A stretch of DNA of 56,555 nt from Streptomyces carpinensis (GTDB lineage: Bacteria > Actinomycetota > Actinomycetes > Streptomycetales > Streptomycetaceae). Numbering within the stretch: the stretch's first letter is position 1; every line of letters begins with the position of its first letter. Shown here piece after piece: positions 33,794 to 43,390 of the stretch. The position numbers were made by a program, and so were the translations under genes. Location of the stretch: assembly GCF_002154505.1 (NCBI RefSeq), contig NZ_MUBM01000072.1, positions 1 through 56,555 on the forward strand. Reading direction: 5' to 3'. Under the pieces are notes generated by a model. That model did not search any database and was not told where the DNA came from. It saw only the letters and a program-made list of their open reading frames with translations.

Positions 33794-33821
33794 GGGCAAA
33801 CGTTGCCTGATACGGCACTAG
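33794..33821 (-). repeat. Right terminal inverted repeat
   Basis: 28 bp ending GGCACTAG; overlaps the TAG stop (33818-33820) of the TetR gene. Confidence 0.8.
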
Positions 33822-34402
33822 TCGGCGAGTGCGATCTCCTCACAGCGCCTCACGCTTCTCCGGATCGAGGCCTGGTCGAGCCCGAGGAGCGCCGTCAGCC
33901 ACAGGCCGTTCTGCACCACATCGATGTCTGCCGCCCGGCGATGGGACTCACCCCGCGAAATCGCCGGCCGCGCCGTCCGGATCAGCGAGGCCAGGCCGGC
34001 CCTGTACTTCTTCTGCGCTGTCGTATTGATCTGGGCGAAGTCCTCGTGGGCCTGAGCGAGAGCCCACAACTGAAGTCGCAACGACAGGTACTCCGCCGTG
34101 AGGAACTGCGGTTCCGCGACACGGCGGAGCGCGATGCGGACCTGCTTCTCCGGCGGAAGAGAAGCGTCCACGGCGAGAAGAGCGACATCCTGCTCCTCGA
34201 TCCGGTGCAGCACCGCCCGGATCAGGCTCGTCTTGTCCTCGTAGTGGTAGTTCACGAGACCCAGCGCGACCCCGGCCTCACGGGCCACCGCACGCATACT
34301 CACGCCGGAGATCCCGTGACGGGCCAGCAGCTTCAGCGTGGCATCGAGGATCCGGGCCTGCCTGTCCACCGGCTGATCGCTACGGTCCGCGTGAGCATCC
34401 AT
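33818..34402 (-). CDS. TetR-family repressor (BetI-like)
   Basis: A 194-residue regulator with an N-terminal TetR HTH (ARILDATLKLLARHG, then AVAREAGVALGLVNYHYEDK) and a helical ligand-binding domain (YLSLRLQLWALAQAHEDFAQ, QNGLWLTALLGLDQ). The layout resembles BetI, the choline/betaine-responsive repressor. It probably controls the carnitine operon through the twin palindromes at 30041-30078. The stop codon TAG lies inside the inverted repeat of the adjacent cassette, so the last residues may have been replaced or trimmed by the insertion. ATG 34402 probably starts a leaderless message. Confidence 0.85.
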   Translation of the reverse strand: MDAHADRSDQPVDRQARILDATLKLLARHGISGVSMRAVAREAGVALGLVNYHYEDKTSLIRAVLHRIEEQDVALLAVDASLPPEKQVRIALRRVAEPQFLTAEYLSLRLQLWALAQAHEDFAQINTTAQKKYRAGLASLIRTARPAISRGESHRRAADIDVVQNGLWLTALLGLDQASIRRSVRRCEEIALAD

Positions 34403-34414
34403 GGGCCAAGATTA
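34400..34414 (-). promoter_or_regulatory. -10 element of a leaderless TetR transcript
   Basis: On the minus strand TAATCT (34414-34409) is followed by six bases and ATG 34402, with no ribosome binding site. The -35 region is weak. Confidence 0.5.
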
Positions 34415-34442
34415 ATCAGCCGGGGTCTTCCACCTGGCGTGG

Positions 34443-34555
34443 TGTCCCGGCGGCACAAGATCGCCGAGGAAGTGATGAGCATCCGACGCCGACTCGGTTC
34501 AGACCTGTTCGCGGCGTTGCGTGCGGACAGCACCGACGCCGAGCGGGATCGGTGA
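34443..34555 (+). pseudogene. Possible 3' fragment of an unidentified gene
   Basis: The frame RRHKIAEEVMSIRRRLGSDL, then FAALRADSTDAERDR and a TGA stop, looks like a real C-terminus, but no start or upstream body is present. The rest of the gap 34403-34857 shows nothing coding. Confidence 0.25.
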
Positions 34556-34857
34556 TCTGTGACGCTCGGCGGGTCGGCCTGGCGGGGCTCGCCGTGTTGA
34601 CCGTGGCTGACAGCCGGATGCGGCACGGCCGGGGCGCGCACCCAGGAGGCTGAGCGCATCGGTGCAGCGAACACGGGCACACGGCGGATGCCCCGTTCGA
34701 GGCGGTCGGCGATAGCCATCGAAGGAATGCGCGGAGGCGGTCTTGGACCACGTGGTGCAAGCTTCGAAGAGCAGGCGGCACCTCGCCGGTAGGCGGCGGT
34801 GTGAGGTTCGCGCCACCTTCAGCCCGCCTTGGGCGGGATGACCTGTGAAGGACGATC

Positions 34858-35691
34858 ATGAGTGTGAGGGATCCGAACGGCGGGCACGCGGAAGCTGCGG
34901 ATCGAAGCGTCACGGCGGCAGGCGCCGTCGTAGCCGAGGGTGATGTGCCATTGGCGGGATGTGCGGCGCTGGTGACGGGCGCGTCCAGCGGCATCGGTGC
35001 GGCCACCGCCTTGTCGCTGGCGCGGCAGGGCGCCGCTGTGGCAGTGGTCGCCCGCCGTACGGGGCGGCTGGAGGAACTGGCCGCGGTGATCCGTGATCGG
35101 GGTGGCTCGTGCAGCGTTCTCACCGCTGATCTTGGAGACGCGGTGCAGGCACGTCGGGCCATCGAGGAGGCCGTGGATTGTTTCGCGCGGTTGGACGTGC
35201 TCGTGAACAACGCCGGCTACGTAGCGATGGGCACCATCGAGGGAGGCGACCCCGCGGAGTGGGAGCGGATGATGGATCTCAACTTCAGCGCCGTCCTGCA
35301 CCTGTCGCAGGCGGCGTTGCCCCACCTGCTCCGCGCGGCGGCGAACGGTCCGCGCGGGATCGCTGATCTCGTGAACGTCAGCTCGGTCGGGGGCCGGGTG
35401 GTGCGTAGGAACAACGGTGTCTATTCGGCGACGAAGCACGCGGTGGGCGCGTTCAGCGAGGCCCTGCGTCAGGAGGTAACCGGAAGGGGCATCAGGGTGG
35501 GACTGATCGAGCCGGGTATGACGGTGACGGAGATGTCGACCGGCCCGGGGTCCGCTGCCGCCCGCGGCATGCCGCAGAACGCCTGGCTGCAGGCCGAAGA
35601 CATCGCCCGCGCCATCACCTTCGTGATCACTCAGCCCCCGCATGTCGCCATCAACGAGATCATGGTCCGCCCCACGGCCCAGGAACGCTGA
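34858..35691 (+). CDS. Short-chain dehydrogenase/reductase
   Basis: A 277-residue classical SDR. The cofactor motif is ALVTGASSGIGAATALSLAR, followed by NNAGYVAMG and the catalytic Ser-Tyr-Lys set (NVSSVGG; YSATKHAVGA). A PG motif after strand 6 (LIEPGMTVTEM) is present. The first 35 residues are an atypical extension before the fold. The substrate is unknown. It lies 24 bp before the antiporter gene on the same strand and may share its transcript. Confidence 0.88.
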   Translation: MSVRDPNGGHAEAADRSVTAAGAVVAEGDVPLAGCAALVTGASSGIGAATALSLARQGAAVAVVARRTGRLEELAAVIRDRGGSCSVLTADLGDAVQARRAIEEAVDCFARLDVLVNNAGYVAMGTIEGGDPAEWERMMDLNFSAVLHLSQAALPHLLRAAANGPRGIADLVNVSSVGGRVVRRNNGVYSATKHAVGAFSEALRQEVTGRGIRVGLIEPGMTVTEMSTGPGSAAARGMPQNAWLQAEDIARAITFVITQPPHVAINEIMVRPTAQER

Positions 35692-35715
35692 CCGTCGACC
35701 TACTGGGGACGTTCC

Positions 35716-37302
35716 ATGACCGGCCTCACCGTTGTCCTGCTGCTCGTGGTCCTCGCCACAGCCGTGGCGACCGGTGCCAGGCGCTGGAGCCTGCCCGCTC
35801 CCTCACTGCTCGTGATTGCCGGTCTGGTCGTGGGGCTGATGCCCTGGGTTCCCGAGGTGCGCCTGCCGCCTCAGGTGATCAACGTGCTGGTGCTGCCTCC
35901 ACTGCTCTATGCGTCGGCCGGGGAGATCTCGGTCCGCGACCTGCGCACCGTGTGGAGGCCTGTGAGCGGACTGGTCTTCGGTCTGGTCCTCGCCTCGGCC
36001 GTCGGCGTCGGGTACGTTGCCACCGCGATCACTCCGCTCACCGCCGCGGCCGCGCTCATCCTCGGTTCTGTCCTGGCCAGCACCGACCCCGTGGCCGTCA
36101 CCGCGCTCGGCCGGCGCCTGTCTCTCCCACCGCGCGTGCAGGCCCTGGTGCAGGCGGAAAGCCTGTTCAACGACGCCACCTCGCTGGTCCTGTACAAGGT
36201 CGCCGTGGCGACCGCGGTTACCGGCAGCGCCGTCAGCGTGCCCGGGACCGTTGAGCAGTTCCTGATCCTCGCAGGCGGAGGAGCCCTCATGGGTGCGGCG
36301 GTCGCCGTGGTGGTGACCCTGATCCGCAGACGGACCGACGACCCCATGCTGGAGACGGTCATCGCATTGGTCACTCCATACGCCTCCTACGTCATCGCGG
36401 AGGAGTCACACACCTCCGGCGTGACCGCCGTCATCGTCTCCGGGGTCGTCCTCGGCAGCACCGGCCACAAGCTCAGCAACGCCTCCATCCGCCTCCAGAT
36501 CCACGCCGTCTACGACACCGTGACCTTCCTCCTGGAGAGCGTCGTCTTCGCCCTGATCGGCCTGGAGCTCCCCTCGGCCGTCCGCCACCTCGCGCACGAC
36601 GAGCACGGCTGGCCGCTGTGGGTACCGGTGATCGCCTTCACTCTGCTGGCGATCCGCCTGCTGTGGATCTTCCCGCTGTCCGCGCTGATCCATCGCCGGC
36701 ACAGGATGGGCGACAACCCCCTCTCCTGGCGCGTTCCGGCCGTCTTGTCCTGGGCGGGCACCCGAGGCGTCATGCCGCTGGCCGCGGCTCTCTCCATCCC
36801 TCTGGTCACCCACACAGGGGCGCCGCTGCCGCACCGGGCACTCATCCTCATGCTCACCACCGGGACCGTCGCGCTCACCCTCGTCTTCCAGGGTTTCACC
36901 CTGGCCCCTGTCGTCCGCCGCTCCGGCATCGCCCTGGAACCGGGGCACACCGCTCGCGAGGAGGCGCGGACCCGCCGGCACATCGCCCACGCCGCGCTCG
37001 CAGAACTCGAGCAGCTTGGTGATCCGGATGAGCTCGCCGATCTGGGTGCCGCCGCGCAGGCCGCCTTGAAACAGGCCCGTCGTCATCTCGAAGCACGCAT
37101 CCACCAGGTGGAAGACGCCCACTACAGCGACCCGGACGCCCGTCCCGCCGACGCCTACCGCGAGATTCGCCGGACACTCATCGCCATCGAGGCGGCCGAG
37201 CTCCAGCACCTCTATCAAGCGAACAAGATCAGCAACGCCACCCGGCGCCGCATCCAGCACGAACTCGACCTCGAGGAAGCCAGCCTCCGCCCCCGCGACT
37301 GA
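35716..37302 (+). CDS. Na+/H+ antiporter (CPA1/NhaP type)
   Basis: A 528-residue transporter with about 12 membrane helices. The conserved CPA1 motifs LGSVLASTDPVAVTALGR and QAESLFNDATSLVLYKVAV hold the ion-binding Asp residues, and SWAGTRGVMPLAAALSIPL is the usual helix near the end of the core. The last 120 residues are a cytosolic, charged, helical tail (HIAHAALAELEQLGDPDELA). It would exchange Na+ or K+ for protons across the cell membrane. ATG 35716 follows the sequence TGGGGACGTTCC. Confidence 0.9.
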   Translation: MTGLTVVLLLVVLATAVATGARRWSLPAPSLLVIAGLVVGLMPWVPEVRLPPQVINVLVLPPLLYASAGEISVRDLRTVWRPVSGLVFGLVLASAVGVGYVATAITPLTAAAALILGSVLASTDPVAVTALGRRLSLPPRVQALVQAESLFNDATSLVLYKVAVATAVTGSAVSVPGTVEQFLILAGGGALMGAAVAVVVTLIRRRTDDPMLETVIALVTPYASYVIAEESHTSGVTAVIVSGVVLGSTGHKLSNASIRLQIHAVYDTVTFLLESVVFALIGLELPSAVRHLAHDEHGWPLWVPVIAFTLLAIRLLWIFPLSALIHRRHRMGDNPLSWRVPAVLSWAGTRGVMPLAAALSIPLVTHTGAPLPHRALILMLTTGTVALTLVFQGFTLAPVVRRSGIALEPGHTAREEARTRRHIAHAALAELEQLGDPDELADLGAAAQAALKQARRHLEARIHQVEDAHYSDPDARPADAYREIRRTLIAIEAAELQHLYQANKISNATRRRIQHELDLEEASLRPRD

Positions 37303-37404
37303 CTGAAGTCCGGTTGGTGGAACTGCCCTCGTGCCACCTCGACCGTATCGTCAGCGGTCCTCTCCCTCCTCGGACACCACTGATCATGTGCGGATGACCG
37401 CGTC

Positions 37405-38319
37405 TCACCTGTCGGTGATCTCGGAGAGCCATGCCGTGTCCTCCGGGTCCGGCGCCTCGAGGTCGGATGCGGGCAGCCAACGGACCTCGCCCGTTCGCAG
37501 GGCGACCGTGGCCCGCGGCCGCATCGGCCCGTCGCCCCTGCGCGTGAGCAGGACGAGCTCCCAGACCGTCGCCGTCATGGCGTCGAGCCGGGTGGCGCAG
37601 TCGGCGGTGACTCGCCGCGGATCCCGGGTCCGCCCCAGGGACAGATGTGGAGTGAAGTTCTTGGCGGGCCCACGACAGCGCGGGAACCGCTGCTGCAGTA
37701 CGCGGTGCAGGTCCGCCCACGGCGCCCCGCCGGCCGCTGTCGGGTCGAGCCACACGGTGAAGTACGCCCTGTGCCGGAAGGTGCGCACCCCGTCCAGCCG
37801 GGCGGTGAAGACAGGCGTCTGGGCCGTCGCCGAGGCGAGCAGCGGGGCAGCCCGCTCGAAGTCGGACTCCGGCACGAAGCCGAAGAGCACATTGACATGC
37901 GGCGGCCACCGGTGGATCTGCGGATCGTAATCCCGGCGGATGTCCTGGATCGGCGGCCACAGCTCCGCGGGCGGGATCCAGGCCACCGCGGTGCGGGCCG
38001 TCGGGGACACGTCGAGGACGCCGACGGGCTCACCCCTGCCGGAGCTCGTGTCGAAGCTCAGGTCCGCTTGTGCGTCCCGCACCCGGCCGGCGCCCGACGC
38101 GTCGATGCGGTCCACGCCCGTGGCCCGGTCCCAGACCACCTCGCCGTCCGCCTCGATGAACACCACCCGGTGCCACGGGATGTCGCCCCCGGGCACGAAG
38201 GAAGGCAGCGGGATACGGGCGAGGCCATCCCCGCGCCGGCTGATCCCCAGCACGAACCGGGCCGGGTCGAACCGCGGGTCCCAGCGGACCCGGTGATAGA
38301 TCTCGTCGCTGGTCCGCAT
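37405..38319 (-). CDS. DUF504/MJ1316 plus 2H phosphoesterase RNA-end protein
   Basis: A 304-residue protein starting at ATG 38319 behind a strong AGGAGG. The first 80 residues fit the DUF504 (MJ1316) domain thought to recognise cyclic RNA ends ([39 protein letters not shown]). The rest resembles 2'-5' RNA ligase/2H phosphoesterases, with paired motifs [10 protein letters not shown] and FTPHLSLGR. Together they suggest processing or repair of 2',3'-cyclic phosphate RNA ends. The frame is continuous with the upstream PucR gene, so it may also be made as the C-terminal part of an 822-residue fusion. Confidence 0.75.
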   Translation of the reverse strand: MRTSDEIYHRVRWDPRFDPARFVLGISRRGDGLARIPLPSFVPGGDIPWHRVVFIEADGEVVWDRATGVDRIDASGAGRVRDAQADLSFDTSSGRGEPVGVLDVSPTARTAVAWIPPAELWPPIQDIRRDYDPQIHRWPPHVNVLFGFVPESDFERAAPLLASATAQTPVFTARLDGVRTFRHRAYFTVWLDPTAAGGAPWADLHRVLQQRFPRCRGPAKNFTPHLSLGRTRDPRRVTADCATRLDAMTATVWELVLLTRRGDGPMRPRATVALRTGEVRWLPASDLEAPDPEDTAWLSEITDR

Positions 38320-39873
38320 CACGCCTCCTCTCCTGCCGTCACACCCCTTCTCCTCCAGGGTGCCGCCCGCCCTGTGCTCGACGGTTGTTCCGCCCGCATC
38401 GCGACGCATCAGGTGCGCGTGGTGACGGTGCCGACGTATGTCGAGACGAGTCGTCTCGACAGGGTCGGCGATCGGGGCAGTCGTCGAGGGTCGCCCGGGG
38501 AGGCTTTGGACATCCGCACGGCCCGGCGGTGCCCGCCCGTCCGCGTGCTCGACCACGCCCCCCGTGTCGGCGCCCGGCTGGTATCGGCCGGCCAGTCGCG
38601 CCACCTTGAGCGCGAGGTGCAGCGACAGACGCTCGTTTCCGTCTTTGAGGCTGGTGTCCGCGAGCTCTTCGACCCGTTGCAACCGGTAGTACAGCGACGT
38701 GCGGTGCAGGTTCATCTGCTGGGCAGTGGCGCCGGCGCTGCAGGCCAGGTCGAGGTAGGTCTCCAGAGTCTCGAGCAGGGGCAGGTGCAGTGGGTTGTCG
38801 AGCAGCCTCTCCAGGCCGGGATGGACGCCCGCGCTGCTCATGTCCTCGCTGGTCAGCTGGGAGAGCACCCGGTAGATGCCGAGCTTGGACCACCGGGCGA
38901 TCGGGCCGACCGCCGGAAGCTGCAGCGCGACGCGCATGGCGAGCGCGGCCTCGTCGTAGGACTTGCGTAACTCGGCCAGACCGGAGCGGACCTGGCCGAC
39001 GCCGACCACCGCGCCGGACACCGACGGCAGCCCGCGGACCGCGCCCTGCAGGGCCGCGTTCAGGTGGGCGGCGATGTCGCGCACCTCGACGCAGGTGCGG
39101 CGCCGCTTGCAGCGCACGAGCAGCACGCCGTGGTCGTACCGCGACATGTGCACGGCCCGGCGCGGTCCCATCCAGCGCCGGCTCTCCAGCAGGGCCTGCT
39201 CCACCGCGATGCGCGCCAGGTCGTCCAGGCGTCCGCCCGGACGCATGCTCAGCTTCGCGGCCATCGCGACCGCGGGGCCGTCGTCGGCCAGAGAGCCCGC
39301 GTCGAGCAGCGCCAGCGCTCCGTGCCGGCGTGCGTCCGGCTCGTCGGCGAGCAGTAGCCGGATCGCCTCGGTCTCGTGCTGCGACGCGATCTCGCCTGAC
39401 AGGTTCTCGCGGTACAGCGCGAGCGCCAAGTCCGTCGTGGTCGTCGACACGCTCGCGATCTCTTCGTCGGTCATCGACTCGTCCGGATCGAGGAACCACA
39501 AGAACCCGAGCAGCAGGCCGCCGTGCCGGATGGGGATGCACACCCGGGGCAGCATGTCCAGCCGCGGGCAGGCCGGCGTGCGGATCGCACCGGTCGCCTG
39601 CTGGACACCGACCTCCCGGAAGAACGCGATCACCTCCGCGGTCGTCTGCCGACGCAGGATCGACCGCCGCCGTACCTCGTCCATCGGCTCGATCTGCTCG
39701 CTGTACACGACGACCCGCTGCCGCCGGTCCTCTATCAAAGCCGCCCGACCGGCCCTGGTGGCTATGGAATCCACGATCGCCTGGAGCTCAGACACCATCG
39801 CCTCGACTCTCGCCACGTCGACTCGCTGGCCACTTACGGTAAGCATGAGGTTACCCACGCGAGGCAACATCAT
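37405..39873 (-). CDS. PucR/CdaR-type regulator fused in frame to the DUF504-2H protein
   Basis: One uninterrupted 822-codon frame starts at ATG 39873. Residues 1 to about 440 are a PucR/CdaR-like regulator: a GAF-like N-terminal sensor (to about 150), a GGDEF-like middle domain ([20 protein letters not shown]), and the PucR HTH ([20 protein letters not shown], then [16 protein letters not shown]). About 95 low-complexity residues follow, rich in Arg, Gly and His, which look like former intergenic DNA. The DUF504-2H domains complete the frame. No stop separates the two parts. Either a true fusion is made or the regulator lost its stop and reads through; the internal start at 38319 is well equipped for separate translation. 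Confidence 0.65.
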   Translation of the reverse strand: MMLPRVGNLMLTVSGQRVDVARVEAMVSELQAIVDSIATRAGRAALIEDRRQRVVVYSEQIEPMDEVRRRSILRRQTTAEVIAFFREVGVQQATGAIRTPACPRLDMLPRVCIPIRHGGLLLGFLWFLDPDESMTDEEIASVSTTTTDLALALYRENLSGEIASQHETEAIRLLLADEPDARRHGALALLDAGSLADDGPAVAMAAKLSMRPGGRLDDLARIAVEQALLESRRWMGPRRAVHMSRYDHGVLLVRCKRRRTCVEVRDIAAHLNAALQGAVRGLPSVSGAVVGVGQVRSGLAELRKSYDEAALAMRVALQLPAVGPIARWSKLGIYRVLSQLTSEDMSSAGVHPGLERLLDNPLHLPLLETLETYLDLACSAGATAQQMNLHRTSLYYRLQRVEELADTSLKDGNERLSLHLALKVARLAGRYQPGADTGGVVEHADGRAPPGRADVQSLPGRPSTTAPIADPVETTRLDIRRHRHHAHLMRRDAGGTTVEHRAGGTLEEKGCDGRRGGVMRTSDEIYHRVRWDPRFDPARFVLGISRRGDGLARIPLPSFVPGGDIPWHRVVFIEADGEVVWDRATGVDRIDASGAGRVRDAQADLSFDTSSGRGEPVGVLDVSPTARTAVAWIPPAELWPPIQDIRRDYDPQIHRWPPHVNVLFGFVPESDFERAAPLLASATAQTPVFTARLDGVRTFRHRAYFTVWLDPTAAGGAPWADLHRVLQQRFPRCRGPAKNFTPHLSLGRTRDPRRVTADCATRLDAMTATVWELVLLTRRGDGPMRPRATVALRTGEVRWLPASDLEAPDPEDTAWLSEITDR

Positions 39874-39963
39874 GTCTCAAACCCATCGTGAGCCAAGGGA
39901 GTTACGCCGGCATCAGCTGAATCGAGCGGTGACCCGGCCGGAGGCCGGACCGGCGGGCGTGGA

Positions 39964-39998
39964 CGAGCGCGACCGCGCGGTGCTCGCGGTCGCGCTCG
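39964..39998 (-). terminator. Terminator of the BNR-repeat gene
   Basis: CGAGCGCGACCGC and GCGGTCGCGCTCG form a perfect 13-bp stem with a 9-base loop, about 80 bp past the stop at 40080 on the minus strand. Confidence 0.55.
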
Positions 39999-40079
39999 AC
40001 CTGTGCGCCGGCACGCCTCCAGGCCAGTACGGTCCTGGCCCGACGAACGTGACGGCCGTGGAACCTCTGGCAGAGGCCG

Positions 40080-42563
40080 TTACTGCTTGACGTGGAGCTG
40101 GTAGACGCCTCGGCCGAAGGTGGCCGCGAAGACGGTGCCGCCGTCGGCGCTCAGCTTGACGTCCAGGACCGGGCAGTTCGGCAGCTGCGAACCGAGCCGC
40201 TCCCAGTTCTTCTTGCCGTTCTTCAGGTTGAAGACGCCGTAGTCGGTGCCGACGTAAAGCTGGTTGTGGGCCTGGTCGTAAGTGACCATCCAGACCGGGG
40301 CGTTGGGCAGGTTGCCGCTGATGTTGGTCCAGGTGGCACCGCCGTCGTTCGACTCCCACACGTTCGCGGCCAGGTCGCCCTCCCGGTAGGAGGAGAAGCT
40401 GGCGTAGACGTGGTCGGCGTTAGCCGGGTCGGCGACCAACGAGGTGACCCAACGCTGCGGGAGTACGCCCTTGCCGAGCTGGGTCCAGGTGGGGTTGTCG
40501 GAGTTGGCGTCGGTGGTCTTCCAGACCTTGCCGGTGTCGGTGCCCGCGTAGATCGTGCCGGCCGGCGACGTCGGCGTGCCGGTGGTCTTGGCCGGGGCGA
40601 TCTGGGTGACCGCGCCGTACTCGTTGGCGTAGTAGAGGTCGGGGTTGATCTCGTTCGCCGGGACCTTGCCGGGCAGGCTCTCCGGGCTGTCCGGCGTGGC
40701 CGGGCTGATGAGCTTCCACGCGTCGGTGCCGTTCACCGCGCCCCTGGCGGAGCGGGCGATCGAGGTGCCCGCGACGTAGACGTACTCGGGATCGGCCGGG
40801 TCCGGCACGATCGGCATGTCGGTCGTGATCCGGGTGCCGGACGGCCACGCCGGGCTGGAGAAGCTGGTGCGGGTGCTCGACGTCGAACCGGTCGCCGCGG
40901 CGTCCACCGTGCGCTGGCAGCTGATGCGCGGCGGGGACGGTTGCGAACAGGCGTAGTAGACGAGCTGGTTGTTCGGGTCGATCTGGACCCAGTGACCGTC
41001 ACCGCCGCCGTAGGAGTTCAACTGCGTCAGGTCGGTCGGCTCGGCGCCCGGCGTCCAGGTGCGGACGCTGCCGTTGTCCTGGAGTCCGGTGGCCATGCGG
41101 GACGGATCCTGTTGCGACACCGACAGATGGTACGACTGGATCCACGGCTCGACCTTGGCCTTCGTCCACGTGCGGGTGGCGCCGTTCTGGGTGGAGTAGT
41201 AGACGCCTCCGTCGCCACCGTTGTAGACCCGGCCGGGCTCCTTCGGGTCCCAGACCATGGCGTGGTGGTCGGAGTGCGGGCCGCTGGAGGTGGTCCAGGA
41301 GTTGCCGCCGTTGCTCGACTCCTTGAGGCTCACGTCCGCGGAGAACAGGTGGTTCTCGTCGGCCGGGTCGACCCACAGCCGCCCGAAGACCCACTCGTAG
41401 CCGCCGGTGACGGATCCGGGTTCGGCGCCACCACAGGTCCAGGTCTTGCCGGCGTCGTTGGAGACGTAGAAGCCCTTGTCGGGGCCGTTGGCGCCGGCGA
41501 ACTGGATGTAGACGCGGTTCGGGTCGCTCGGGGCGAACGCGATGCCGATGCGGCCGAGGTCCGCGTCGGTGTTCAGACCGCTCTTGGTCTGGTCCCACGA
41601 GCAGACCGGGCCGTCGATGCTGGAGTTGTCCTGGCGGGTCCAGGTGGCGCCGCCGTCCGTGGAGCGGTACAGGCCGGAGCCGGTGCCGCCGTACTGGAAC
41701 GCGCCGTCGTTGCGGGAACGGTCCCACAGCGAGGCCAGGATGATGTCCGGGTCGGCCGGGTCGATGGCCACGTCGATCGCGCCCGTGGTCTTGTTGGTGG
41801 GCGCGAGGGACAGCTTCCAGTCCTTACCACCGTTGGTGAGGTGGTAGAGACCGCGCTGGCCGGACGACCAGGACAGTGATCCCGTCGCGGCCGCCCATAC
41901 GTCTTTCGCGTCCTTCGGGTTGACCTCGATGCGGCCGAACGCGCCGCTGTCCTTGAGTCCTGCCTGCTGCCAACTGCCGCCGCCGTCGGTCGACTTGTAG
42001 ATGCCGTCGCCCATGAAGGTGTCGCCGCCGCCGGACGGGTTCGCCTCACCGGTGCCGGCCCACAGCGTGCCGTCCGAACCGCGGGCGAGCGCGCCCATGG
42101 CCTGCTGGGTCTCGGTTGGATAGGCGGGCGTCCAGTTGACGCCGCCGTCGGTGCTCTTCATGATGCCGCCGCTGGACACCGCGGCGTAGACGGTGCTCGG
42201 CGAGGTCGTGGGGTCGAGGGCCAGGTCGATGACGCGACCGCCGATGTTGGTGCCGCCTACGAACTGCCACGGCTTGTCGGCGTCGCCGGTCGGGATGCGA
42301 GCCGCCTGTCTCCGCGCCAGCGTGATCTGTCCCGCTGATATCGGCCGGCCGGCACTGGCCATGATGCCGAGGTAGTTGACGGGAGCCTTTTCCTCCTCCT
42401 CTTCCTCTCCTTGGTCCTCGCCCGCCACCTTGTCCTTGTCCTGCACCGCGGACCGGTCGGGGCCGGCGTTGCCGCTCGACACGACCATGGGGGTCACTCC
42501 CGCCACCGTGCCTGCGGCAACGAAAAATATGCCCAGACGCAGGAGCTTGGCCGACTTCTTCAT
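40080..42563 (-). CDS. Secreted BNR/sortilin-like beta-propeller protein
   Basis: An 827-residue exported protein. The N-terminus MKKSAKLLRLGIFFVAAGTV is a signal peptide, followed by an acidic linker (EDQGEEEEEEKAP) and many BNR/Asp-box repeats (STDGGVNW, STDGGGSWQ, STDGGATW, SNDAGKTW, SSNGGNSW, SNDGGATW). These build one or two beta-propellers like those of VPS10/sortilin and WD40/YVTN-like surface proteins. It might bind or hydrolyse glycans or proteins; catalytic sialidase residues were not identified. ATG 42563 has AAGGTGA upstream. The gap 42564-42969 shows no gene. Confidence 0.82.
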   Translation of the reverse strand: MKKSAKLLRLGIFFVAAGTVAGVTPMVVSSGNAGPDRSAVQDKDKVAGEDQGEEEEEEKAPVNYLGIMASAGRPISAGQITLARRQAARIPTGDADKPWQFVGGTNIGGRVIDLALDPTTSPSTVYAAVSSGGIMKSTDGGVNWTPAYPTETQQAMGALARGSDGTLWAGTGEANPSGGGDTFMGDGIYKSTDGGGSWQQAGLKDSGAFGRIEVNPKDAKDVWAAATGSLSWSSGQRGLYHLTNGGKDWKLSLAPTNKTTGAIDVAIDPADPDIILASLWDRSRNDGAFQYGGTGSGLYRSTDGGATWTRQDNSSIDGPVCSWDQTKSGLNTDADLGRIGIAFAPSDPNRVYIQFAGANGPDKGFYVSNDAGKTWTCGGAEPGSVTGGYEWVFGRLWVDPADENHLFSADVSLKESSNGGNSWTTSSGPHSDHHAMVWDPKEPGRVYNGGDGGVYYSTQNGATRTWTKAKVEPWIQSYHLSVSQQDPSRMATGLQDNGSVRTWTPGAEPTDLTQLNSYGGGDGHWVQIDPNNQLVYYACSQPSPPRISCQRTVDAAATGSTSSTRTSFSSPAWPSGTRITTDMPIVPDPADPEYVYVAGTSIARSARGAVNGTDAWKLISPATPDSPESLPGKVPANEINPDLYYANEYGAVTQIAPAKTTGTPTSPAGTIYAGTDTGKVWKTTDANSDNPTWTQLGKGVLPQRWVTSLVADPANADHVYASFSSYREGDLAANVWESNDGGATWTNISGNLPNAPVWMVTYDQAHNQLYVGTDYGVFNLKNGKKNWERLGSQLPNCPVLDVKLSADGGTVFAATFGRGVYQLHVKQ

Positions 42564-42969
42564 ATGCGCGTCACCTTCTCGGCGATCTGGTCGACATCCG
42601 CATGTGCGCCTCGCTTTCTTGGCGACCCAGGGGGAACCCGCGCAGCTACCGGCACCACGCGGCTGCCCGGACTGTATGGACCCGGTTCGGTGGGCGTCTT
42701 CGAGCAGATGTAGAAGGTTGACGGATGCCCAGCCGTACATTTGACGGAGCTTCGATCGGGCCGGCTCGCCGATCGCCGGTGCCGTGGCGAAGGAGCCGCC
42801 CGCCCACGTCCCTGACATGCCGTCACGGCACGTCTTTGCAGTGGCAGGTGATCGGCGGCAATCGACATCCGTCTGATGGCCGGGTGCCGGATTCCGACAC
42901 GCGCCGGGAGACGCCGCGCCTGCCACCTCCGTACGGTTCGCCGCACGACGCGGTCCGCAGGAAGGCCGG

Positions 42970-43353
42970 GTGTTGCCGATGCGTCCGATGCGCACGTACC
43001 GCCGCCCCCGTCCCCCAAGCCGCCGGACGGCCGCCTTGTCAGCGCCCGCGTGCGACCTCCTCGCGACGGGCTTCGGGGCCGTCCTGGCATCGGCCGGCAC
43101 GGCGCCCGACGTTCCCGAGCCGGTGGTGAACGGCGTGGATCCGCAGCGGGCGACGACCTTCCCGGACGCGCAGGCGACGAGCGGCGACCTGACCGATCCG
43201 GCATACCAGGAGGCACGCCGGCGAGCTCCCGCCGACGCACGCGCCGGCGTGGACAACGCGCTCGCCGCCAACCGGCTGGACGCGATCTTCACTCCGGCGC
43301 GAGGCGGCGCTGCTGTCCTACGCAAGCGCCTACGAACAGGCCACCACGCTGTA
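42970..43353 (+). pseudogene. Amidase-family pseudogene with a large internal deletion
   Basis: The 5' part encodes a signal-like N-terminus (MRTYRRPRPPSRRTAAL). It then jumps to a segment typical of the late part of amidase-signature enzymes (LTDPAYQEARRRAPADAR, VDNALAANRLDAIFTPA). After a frame break, LLSYASAYEQATTL and a TAA stop resemble their C-terminus. The Ser-cisSer-Lys catalytic region is missing. It ends 37 bp before the S15 peptidase gene. Confidence 0.6.
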
Positions 43354-43390
43354 AGCAGCCCAGCATCCCTCCCTACGCTGAGGAGTTGAG

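Larger units (their letters stand above)
33202..33821. mobile_element. 620-bp inverted-repeat-bounded cassette carrying a GNAT gene
   Basis: CTAGTGCCG-ATCAGGCAAC-TTTGCCC at 33202-33229 recurs inverted at 33794-33821 with two mismatches in 28. Both outer ends are CTAG, a self-complementary tetranucleotide that could be a target duplication or part of the repeats. The only gene inside is an acetyltransferase; no transposase is present. It sits between the carnitine dehydrogenase and the TetR gene and supplies the TetR stop codon. Confidence 0.7.
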
